Source of the DNA: Sphingomonas sp. NFR15
Lineage (GTDB): Bacteria > Pseudomonadota > Alphaproteobacteria > Sphingomonadales > Sphingomonadaceae
Length of the DNA: 64,000 nucleotides
Assembly (NCBI RefSeq): GCF_900103265.1
Contig: NZ_FMWX01000003.1
Location: 310,001 to 374,000 of the forward strand
Direction of reading: 5' to 3'
In this document: positions 33,451-39,722 of the stretch, one piece after another
Position numbering within the stretch: the first letter of the stretch is position 1
Layout of the letters: every line of letters begins with the position of its first letter
Translations under genes and position numbers: made by a program
Notes under the pieces: generated by a model
Databases searched by the model: none
What the model was told of the DNA's origin: nothing
What the model saw: only the letters and a program-made list of their open reading frames with translations

Positions 33451-34998
33451 ATGACTAGCAAAAGCGTTCTTGTCCTGCTCGCGGCCACCGCGCTCGCCGG
33501 TTGCGACCTCGCGCCCAAATATGTGCGCCCGGTCGGCGCGGTGCCGGCGGCGCTGCCCGCCCAGGGTGTCTATCCGGCGGCGGCGACCGACGCGCCCGAC
33601 ATCACGAAGATCGGCTGGCGCGCGTTCTTCACCGACGATCGGCTGCGCGGCATCATCGCGCTGGGGCTGGAGAACAATCGCGATCTCCGCGTCGCCGCCG
33701 CGAACGTGCTTCAGGCGCGCGCGCAATATCGCGTCCAGCGCGCCGATCTGTTGCCCACCGTGCGGCTGTCCGGATCGGCCACCTATACCAACAACATCCA
33801 GGGCGCGGCCGGCGCGGTCGGCGGCGGCACCGGTGTCGGCACGGGCACGGGTACTGGCACCGGGACGGGCACCGGCGGCGGCACCGGGACCGGCGTGGGC
33901 GCGGGTGTCGGCGCGGGCGCGGGCACGGGCTCGTCGGATCTGGAATTCTATTCGCTCAACGCCGGCGTCTCGGCCTATGAGGTCGATCTGTTCGGGCGCG
34001 TCCGCAACCTGACCCGTGCGGCGCAGGAACAATATTTCGCCACCGAGGAAGCGCAGCGCGCGACGCGCATCAGCCTGATCGCCGAGATCGCGACGGCATG
34101 GATGACGCTCGCGTCCGACCAGGACCAGTTGCGCATCTCGCAGGAGTCGCTCAAGTCGTTCGAGCAGTCGCTCGAACTCACCCGGGCGCAGTTCCGCATC
34201 GGCGTCGCCTCGGAACTCGAGGCGCGTCAGGCGGAGAGCGTCTATCAGGGCGCGCGCAACGACATCGCGGTGCTGAGGACGCGGCTGGCGCAGGACAAGA
34301 ACGCGCTCGACCTGCTCGTCGGTGCGCCGGTGGCGCCCGCCATGCTGCCCGATGGCCTCGGCACCGGTGACGTCGCGTTGCAGGCGCTGCCGGCCGGCCT
34401 CTCCTCGGACGTGTTGCTGCGCCGGCCGGACGTGCTCCAGGCCGAGCACCAGCTGATCGCGCAAAACGCCAATATCGGCGCGGCGCGCGCCGCTTTGTTC
34501 CCCAACATCTCGCTCACGGCGACGGTCGGCACGATCAGCACGGCGCTGAGCGGACTCTTCTCGGGCGGCAGCTTCACCTACACCGCGGCGCCGTCGATCG
34601 GGTTGCCGATCTTCGATGGCGGTCGGCTGCGCGGCAATCTGCGCGCCGCCGAAGCGCAGCAGCAGGCGGCCGTCTCGACCTATGAGAAAGCGGTGCAGAC
34701 CGCCTTCCGTGAGGTCGCCGACGCGTTGGCGCAGCGCGGCACGATCGACGAGCAGGTCTCCGCGCAGACGGCGCGTGTCGATGCCGCGGCGGCGGCGCTG
34801 CGGATTTCGGACGCGCGCTACCGTGCGGGCGTGGAATCGTTCCTGACCACGCTCGATTCGCAACGTACCGCTTACTCCGCGCAGCAGCAGTTGGTAACGA
34901 CCCGGTTGAGCAAGGCGAACAATCTGGTCGAGCTGTACCGCTCGCTGGGCGGCGGGCTCGCGGGTGACGATCCTGCCGGGGGCGCCGCGCGCCGGTGA
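33451..34998 (+). CDS. Efflux outer membrane channel lipoprotein (OprM/NodT family) with Gly-Thr-rich loop
   Basis: The 515-residue outer membrane factor has lipobox ATALAGC (Cys 18), followed by DLAPKYVRP as in OprM. Two repeat halves of barrel strands and long coiled helices are visible (ARAQYRVQRADLLPTVRLSG; RRPDVLQAEHQLIAQNANIG). Unusually, residues about 124-162 form a run of Gly, Thr, Val and Ala dipeptides where the first extracellular barrel loop should be. It follows the transporter by six bases; ATG 33451 is chosen over the upstream GTGs for the shorter, typical signal. Confidence 0.94.
   Translation: MTSKSVLVLLAATALAGCDLAPKYVRPVGAVPAALPAQGVYPAAATDAPDITKIGWRAFFTDDRLRGIIALGLENNRDLRVAAANVLQARAQYRVQRADLLPTVRLSGSATYTNNIQGAAGAVGGGTGVGTGTGTGTGTGTGGGTGTGVGAGVGAGAGTGSSDLEFYSLNAGVSAYEVDLFGRVRNLTRAAQEQYFATEEAQRATRISLIAEIATAWMTLASDQDQLRISQESLKSFEQSLELTRAQFRIGVASELEARQAESVYQGARNDIAVLRTRLAQDKNALDLLVGAPVAPAMLPDGLGTGDVALQALPAGLSSDVLLRRPDVLQAEHQLIAQNANIGAARAALFPNISLTATVGTISTALSGLFSGGSFTYTAAPSIGLPIFDGGRLRGNLRAAEAQQQAAVSTYEKAVQTAFREVADALAQRGTIDEQVSAQTARVDAAAAALRISDARYRAGVESFLTTLDSQRTAYSAQQQLVTTRLSKANNLVELYRSLGGGLAGDDPAGGAARR
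33820..33935 (+). repeat. In-frame Gly-Thr microsatellite in the efflux channel gene
   Basis: About 115 bases consist of imperfect six-base repeats of the GGCACC/GGCACG kind, encoding (Gly-Thr)n, then Gly-Val and Gly-Ala pairs. The unit of six keeps the frame, so length changes would alter only the surface loop. Confidence 0.8.
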
Positions 34999-35107
34999 GC
35001 GGCGCCGGCGCCGGCGCTGGCGGGCGCGGCCCCGGCCGTGGCCGCGTCTAAAGGCTGGCGCGCATCTGATTCGACCGATACGATCGCGGTTGGAGAGGAA
35101 AGGCGAA

Positions 35108-35413
35108 ATGACCAAGCCATATGACCAGCAAAAGCGGCTCCATTGGGAGCTGACCAACGTGGAATTGCGCGCCCAGGCGACGGCGGTGGGTCTGGTGCAG
35201 CTCTGCATCGAACTGCGCCGCGCCAACGTGCTGGGCGAGGCCGCGCTCGAGCGGATCAAGGACGCGATCGCGGACGAAGTCGCGGTGGCGGCGCCGCGCG
35301 TGACCGCCTCGCGGACCTACCGCAACGATGTGCGGAACCGGCTGGACCGGCTGTTCGCGGGCGATCAGGATGTCGGTTCGGCAGAGGCGTTGGCGTTCGG
35401 CGCGCAGCCCTAG
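35108..35413 (+). CDS. Conserved hypothetical protein, 101 aa
   Basis: A soluble, helical protein with no signal peptide, starting MTKPYDQQKRLHWELTNVEL and containing regular Arg/Glu/Ala amphipathic segments (IELRRANVLGEAALERIKDA; YRNDVRNRLDRLFAG). ATG 35108 has a strong ribosome site (GGAGAGGAAAGG). It lies on its own between the efflux operon and the sugar locus. I do not recognise a named domain; no function is proposed. Confidence 0.7.
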   Translation: MTKPYDQQKRLHWELTNVELRAQATAVGLVQLCIELRRANVLGEAALERIKDAIADEVAVAAPRVTASRTYRNDVRNRLDRLFAGDQDVGSAEALAFGAQP

Positions 35414-35496
35414 GCCGCGGGAGCGGGCGCGCACGGCGACCGCGCTGAGCGACAAAGTCGGGCGCTGCGCATACGCGACTTGCGCACGGCTGGCTT

Positions 35497-35513
35497 TGTA
35501 ATCATAGATCACA
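35497..35513. promoter_or_regulatory. Imperfect palindrome upstream of the sugar-catabolic operon
   Basis: TGTAATCATAGATCACA has the symmetry TGTnATCnnnnGATnACA and sits about 34 bases before the aldo/keto reductase start, in an AT-rich promoter-like stretch. It differs from the palindrome before the TonB receptor, so the same regulator is not implied. Confidence 0.35.
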
Positions 35514-35546
35514 GATCGGCCTATCTGGTATTTCAGAGACGTGATC

Positions 35547-36578
35547 ATGATAAAAAAGCGCGCGGTTGGGGATTGCGGGGTTTCGGTCACCGAACTCGGC
35601 TTCGGGTGTGGAACGTTCGGCAACCTCTACCGCGCGATCACCGACGAAACCGCGCGGGCGACCGTCGATCTCGCGGCCGAGGCGGGGATCGGCTTCTACG
35701 ATACCGCGCCCTTCTATGGCTTCGGCCTGAGCGAGCGGCGGCTCGGCGATGCGCTGCGGGGGCGCGACGGGATGGTCGTGTCGAGCAAGGTCGGTCGCCT
35801 GCTCGTCGCCGACGGCGCGCTCGACACCGGCGCGATGCGCGACGGCTTCGCCTCGCCGATGCCGTTCCGCGCCGTTTACGATTACAGCCACGACGGCATC
35901 CTGCGCTCACATGAGGCGAGCCTGCACCGGCTCGGGCTGGCGCGGATCGATCTGCTGCTCGTCCATGATATTGGCCGCGCCAATCATGGCGACGCCAATG
36001 CGCGCTATTGGGAGCAGCTTACGCGGGGCGGTGGTTTCCGCGCGCTCGAGCGGCTTCGCGACGAGGGGACGATCGCCGGCTTCGGTCTCGGCGTGAACGA
36101 GACGGCGGTGTGCCTCGATGCGTTGCGCGAAACGCGCCTCGACGTCGTGCTGCTCGCCGGGCGCTACACCTTGCTCGAACAGGACGCGCTCGACGCGTTC
36201 CTGCCGGCGTGCGTGGCGCAGCGCGTGTCGGTGCTGGTCGGCGGCCCGTACAACAGCGGCATCCTCGCGACCGGCACCAGGAGCGGTGGGGCGTTGCACT
36301 ATAATTACGATCTCGCGCCGCCGGCGATCGTCGAGCGGGTGCGGCGGATCGAGGCGGTGGCCGAGGCGCATGATGTCCCGCTCGCGGCGGCGGCGTTGCA
36401 GTTTCCGCTGGCGCATCCGGCGGTGGCGTGTGTGCTGCCGGGCCTCGCCGGCGCGGAGCAGGTCGCGCGCACGCTGGACCTCTACCGCGCCGACATCCCG
36501 GCAGGGTTCTGGCGCGATCTCCGCGCGGCGGGGCTGCTGCGCGCCGATGCGCCCGCGCCGGACGCGGCGGCGGCATGA
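35547..36578 (+). CDS. Aldo/keto reductase, D-threo-aldose (L-fucose) 1-dehydrogenase candidate
   Basis: The 343-residue protein has the AKR catalytic tetrad: D52 and Y57 in FYDTAPFYGFGLSERRLG, K81 in SSKVGR and H140 in LLLVHDIGR. The APFYGFG form is typical of the D-threo-aldose 1-dehydrogenase group, which oxidises L-fucose or D-arabinose to the 1,5-lactone with NAD(P). It is the first gene of a tight operon (overlap ATGA with the next), and the locus holds every later step of fucose oxidation. I chose ATG 35547 since GAGA lies nine bases upstream; GTG 35541 is too near. Confidence 0.85.
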   Translation: MIKKRAVGDCGVSVTELGFGCGTFGNLYRAITDETARATVDLAAEAGIGFYDTAPFYGFGLSERRLGDALRGRDGMVVSSKVGRLLVADGALDTGAMRDGFASPMPFRAVYDYSHDGILRSHEASLHRLGLARIDLLLVHDIGRANHGDANARYWEQLTRGGGFRALERLRDEGTIAGFGLGVNETAVCLDALRETRLDVVLLAGRYTLLEQDALDAFLPACVAQRVSVLVGGPYNSGILATGTRSGGALHYNYDLAPPAIVERVRRIEAVAEAHDVPLAAAALQFPLAHPAVACVLPGLAGAEQVARTLDLYRADIPAGFWRDLRAAGLLRADAPAPDAAAA

Positions 36579-37555
36579 CCGGCGCGCCCGCCCGCCCGCG
36601 CGTGCGCGTGACGCGCCGGCTGCCCGAAGCGGTCGAGGCGCGCCTCGCCGCCACGTATGACGTCGTCTTCAACGGCGAGGATCGCGCGCTCGGCGCCGAC
36701 GAGCTGCGGGCGGCGCTGACCGATTTCGACGCGGTCGTCCCGACGATCACCGATCGCCTCGACGCGGCGGTGATCGCGGCCGGCGGGCGGCGTGCGCGGC
36801 TGCTCGCCAATTACGGCGCGGGTGTCGATCATATCGATCTCGCCGCCGCGCGCGCGGCGGGGATCGCCGTCAGCAACACCCCCGGCGCGCTCACCGAGGC
36901 GACCGCCGAGCTCGCGATCCTGCTGATGTTGATGGCGGCGCGGCGGGCGGGGGAGGGGGAGCGCGAGGTGCGTGCCGGGACCTGGACCGGCTGGCGGCCG
37001 ACGCACCTCGTCGGCCAATCGCTGGCCGGGCGCACGCTCGGGCTGATCGGCTTCGGGCGGATCGCGCAACGCACCGCCGCGCGCGCGCGTGGGCTCGGCA
37101 TGGAGATCCGCTATTTCTCGCGCAGCGCCGCCGCGCCCGAGATCGAGGCGAGTCTCGCGGCGACGCGCGTCGCTTCGGCCGAGGCGCTGTTCGAGACGGC
37201 GGACGTCATCTCGCTGCACATTCCAGGCGGCGCCGACACGCGCCATTTCGTCGATGCGGCACTGCTCGCCAGGGCGAAGCCGACCGCGATCCTCGTCAAC
37301 ACCGCGCGCGGATCGGTGATCGACGAGGCCGCGCTGGTCGCGGCGCTCGCCGACGGGCGGATCGCGGCGGTGGGGCTCGACGTCTATGAGCGTGAACCCG
37401 CGATCAGCGCGGGGCTGCTCGACAGCCCGCGCACGGTGCTGTTGCCGCATCTCGGCAGCGCGACGATCGAGGCGCGCACGGCGATGGGGATGCAGGCGAT
37501 CGACAATCTCGACGCCTTCTTCGGCGGCGGCCAAATGCCCGACCGTGTCGCCTGA
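36575..37555 (+). CDS. NAD(P)-dependent D-2-hydroxyacid dehydrogenase (glyoxylate/hydroxypyruvate reductase type)
   Basis: The 326-residue enzyme has the family's nucleotide-binding loop TLGLIGFGRIAQRTA and catalytic Arg-Glu-His in NTARGSVID, DVYEREP and LLPHLGSATIEART. It overlaps the aldo/keto reductase by ATGA. The family reduces 2-oxoacids such as glyoxylate and hydroxypyruvate. Beside a glycerate kinase in a fucose/arabinose locus, it may handle the C2 product of D-arabinose breakdown. The exact substrate is an inference. Confidence 0.87.
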   Translation: MTGAPARPRVRVTRRLPEAVEARLAATYDVVFNGEDRALGADELRAALTDFDAVVPTITDRLDAAVIAAGGRRARLLANYGAGVDHIDLAAARAAGIAVSNTPGALTEATAELAILLMLMAARRAGEGEREVRAGTWTGWRPTHLVGQSLAGRTLGLIGFGRIAQRTAARARGLGMEIRYFSRSAAAPEIEASLAATRVASAEALFETADVISLHIPGGADTRHFVDAALLARAKPTAILVNTARGSVIDEAALVAALADGRIAAVGLDVYEREPAISAGLLDSPRTVLLPHLGSATIEARTAMGMQAIDNLDAFFGGGQMPDRVA

Positions 37556-38366
37556 ATCGATCCTCGGCGACGCGATCGGCCGCAGGCTGGCGGGTGCGCG
37601 CGCGCGCCCGCTGGTGGTCGGCGTGTGCGGCGCGCAGGGCAGCGGCAAATCGACCGTCGCGGCCGCGCTCGCGGCGCGGTTCGCGAATACGGTCGTCCTG
37701 TCGCTCGACGATCTTTACAAGACGCGGGCGGAGCGGGCGCGGCTGGCGCGGGATGTCCACCCGCTGTTCGCGACGCGCGGCGTGCCGGGCACGCACGATG
37801 TGGAGCTGGGCCTCGCGACCTTCGCCGCACTCGACGCCGGGGCAGCCACGCCGTTGCCGCGCTTCGACAAGGCGCGCGACGACCGTGTCGATCCGGCGGC
37901 GTGGCCGATCGCGCCGGCGCGCCCGGCGCTGGTGATCTTCGAGGGCTGGTGCGTCGGCGCGCGGCCGCAGGACGCGGCGGCGCTGGCCGCACCGGTCAAC
38001 GCGCTGGAACGCGAGCGCGACCCCGACGGGCTATGGCGGCGGCACGCCAATGCGGCGCTGGGGGGCGCGTACCAGTGGCTGTTCGCGCGGATCGACTGGC
38101 TGGCGATGCTGCGCGCGCCGAGCTGGGAACGGGTGCTGGGCTGGCGGATCGAACAGGAGCATGCGCTGCGGGCGACGGGCGCACACGGGGCGGGCGTGAT
38201 GTCCGATGCCGAGGTGACGACGTTCGTCAGCCATTACGAGCGGCTGACGCGGCATATCCTCGTCGATATGCCCGCCTATGCCGATCTGGTTCTGCAACTC
38301 GACGAAACCCGCGCCTGTATCGACGTGCGCGGCGCCGATGCGATGACGGATGGAGGAACGCGGTGA
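37545..38366 (+). CDS. P-loop kinase of the D-glycerate 3-kinase family
   Basis: The 273-residue protein has a Walker A motif GAQGSGKST at 29-37, LSLDDLYKTRAERARLA, and the diagnostic HPLFATRGVPGTHDVEL, found in plant-type and bacterial D-glycerate 3-kinases. It should phosphorylate glycerate to 3-phosphoglycerate. The likely start is GTG 37545, overlapping the previous gene by 11 bases; the frame is open further upstream but only through the dehydrogenase. The end overlaps the mutarotase start (GTGA). Confidence 0.82.
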   Translation: MSPESILGDAIGRRLAGARARPLVVGVCGAQGSGKSTVAAALAARFANTVVLSLDDLYKTRAERARLARDVHPLFATRGVPGTHDVELGLATFAALDAGAATPLPRFDKARDDRVDPAAWPIAPARPALVIFEGWCVGARPQDAAALAAPVNALERERDPDGLWRRHANAALGGAYQWLFARIDWLAMLRAPSWERVLGWRIEQEHALRATGAHGAGVMSDAEVTTFVSHYERLTRHILVDMPAYADLVLQLDETRACIDVRGADAMTDGGTR

Positions 38367-38707
38367 GGCACGTACTGGTCCTGGACCTTCAGGATGATCC
38401 CGAGGCGATCGCCGCCTACCGGCACTGGCATCGCCCCGGCGGGCCGCCGGCGGCGGTGACGCGGGCGATCCGCGCGAGCGGGGTGGCGGCGCTCGACATC
38501 TGGCAGGTCGGCGACCGGCTCGTCATGCTGATGGAAACCACGCCCGATTTCGACCCCGTCGCCAACGCCGCGCGCGATGCCGCCGACCCGGAGGTTCAGG
38601 CGTGGGAAGTGTTGATGGACCGCTTCCAGCGCCGGCTGCCGTTCGCGCGCGGGGGTGAGAAATGGGTCGCCGCCGAGCAGATCTACAGCCTCGACGACCA
38701 GCCGTGA
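38363..38707 (+). CDS. L-rhamnose/L-fucose mutarotase family protein
   Basis: The 114-residue protein resembles the RhaM-type dimeric mutarotases: an N-terminal strand RHVLVLDLQDDPEAIAAYRHW with a conserved HWHRPGGPP, then LDIWQVGDRLVMLMETTPDF and a C-terminal Trp-rich WEVLMDRFQRRLP. It would interconvert anomers of a 6-deoxyhexose so that the dehydrogenase receives the right form. The start is GTG 38363, overlapping the kinase stop (GTGA). It is the last gene of the 35.5-38.7 kb operon. Confidence 0.85.
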   Translation: MRHVLVLDLQDDPEAIAAYRHWHRPGGPPAAVTRAIRASGVAALDIWQVGDRLVMLMETTPDFDPVANAARDAADPEVQAWEVLMDRFQRRLPFARGGEKWVAAEQIYSLDDQP

Positions 38708-38720
38708 CGGTTCGGGGCGC

Positions 38721-39440
38721 TCACTCCATCCCGATGAGGCGTTGCAGCGCGAGCTGAAAATGCGCGACCAGCGCGGCCTCGGCGGCGTCGGCGTCGCGCG
38801 CCACGCAGGCGTTGAGGATTTCGAGATGCTCGCGCAGCGTGCGGATCGCGAGCGGCCGGGTGGTGAGCCAGTCGAGCCGCACCAGCGTGACGTAATTCTT
38901 GAGCCGCCGCGCGGTGTTCTCGATCAGCTCGTTGCGCAGCGCGGAGATGAGCGCGCCGTGCAGCCGATCCTCAAGCGCGTCGAGCGCCGCCTTTTCGTCC
39001 GGGCTCCAGGCCGGACTCTCCAGCCGCGCGAGCAGTGCGTGATGGTCGTCGACCAGCGCCTGGATCTCGTCGGCGTCGCCGCGCTCCGCCAGGATGCGGG
39101 CGCCGCCACGCTCGATGAGTGTACGGAACTGATAGGTCGAGCGTGACAATTCGAGATCGGCGCGCACGAACCGGATGCAGGAGCGCGCGTGGATCGTCAC
39201 CAATCCTTCGGTCTCGAGCCGGCGCAGCGCGTCGCGCAACGGCTGCGCCGTCATGCCGAGCAGCCTGATGAGATCGGCCTGCGACAGTTCCGCGCCGGAC
39301 GGGATCGAGCGGTCGAACAGACCCCGCAGGATCGCGCCATAAGCCTTGTCGGCGAGGCTCGTGTCGTCGTCCCCGCCCGCCGGATCGGGCAGGCTTGCCC
39401 CCGGTGGTTCTCGCGTTGCCTTCCGCGTTGCTGCGCGCAT
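38721..39440 (-). CDS. GntR-family transcriptional regulator, FCD subfamily
   Basis: The 239-residue protein has an N-terminal winged helix-turn-helix (LADKAYGAILRGLFDRSIP, then LSQADLIRLLGMTAQPLRDALRRLETEGLV) and a helical FCD ligand-binding domain with candidate metal ligands in DRLHGAL and REHLEIL. It faces the TonB receptor gene, whose promoter has a perfect palindrome, so it probably represses the locus and responds to a sugar acid. ATG 39438-39440 is chosen; an upstream in-frame extension to 39572 has atypical composition. Confidence 0.88.
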   Translation of the reverse strand: MRAATRKATREPPGASLPDPAGGDDDTSLADKAYGAILRGLFDRSIPSGAELSQADLIRLLGMTAQPLRDALRRLETEGLVTIHARSCIRFVRADLELSRSTYQFRTLIERGGARILAERGDADEIQALVDDHHALLARLESPAWSPDEKAALDALEDRLHGALISALRNELIENTARRLKNYVTLVRLDWLTTRPLAIRTLREHLEILNACVARDADAAEAALVAHFQLALQRLIGME

Positions 39441-39662
39441 TCGATAAATCCCGTGCGATACGCGCCGGCCGGTGGGCGAACAGCGCGTTGCTATATGGGT
39501 GGAACCTAGACCCGACAGGCAAGAAACACCAGCCAAAGCGGCGCGGGTGCGTCGCGCGGCCGCTTCCAGCACCGCGATTCTCGCGCGCGAATGCCCGGAT
39601 CAACGATTTCACGGCACTCAGATCGACCTCCAGAGTGGCTAGAAACAATCGCGCAACACGCG

Positions 39663-39716
39663 TTGACATATTTCAGAGTGCATATATTGATATATGCAAT
39701 TAAAAATATTGGGAGG
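39663..39716 (+). promoter_or_regulatory. Promoter and ribosome site of the TonB receptor gene
   Basis: TTGACA at 39663-39668 fits a -35 element. The following AT-rich segment contains possible -10 sequences (for example TATTGA at 39685-39690, spacing 16) that overlap the palindrome at 39679-39698. GGGAGG at 39711-39716 is six bases before the ATG at 39723. Confidence 0.55.
39679..39698. promoter_or_regulatory. Perfect palindromic operator candidate
   Basis: TGCATATATTGATATATGCA consists of two perfect 9-bp arms around a TG centre. It covers the likely -10 region of the TonB receptor promoter and lies in the gap shared with the divergent GntR/FCD gene, so binding would repress transcription. 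A shorter related palindrome, TGATATATCA, occurs at 42636-42645. Confidence 0.65.
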
Positions 39717-39722
39717 TAGAGG

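Noticed and set aside
33820..33935. On/off phase variation by the Gly-Thr microsatellite
   Set aside because: The repeat unit is six bases, so slippage keeps the frame; only loop length would vary.
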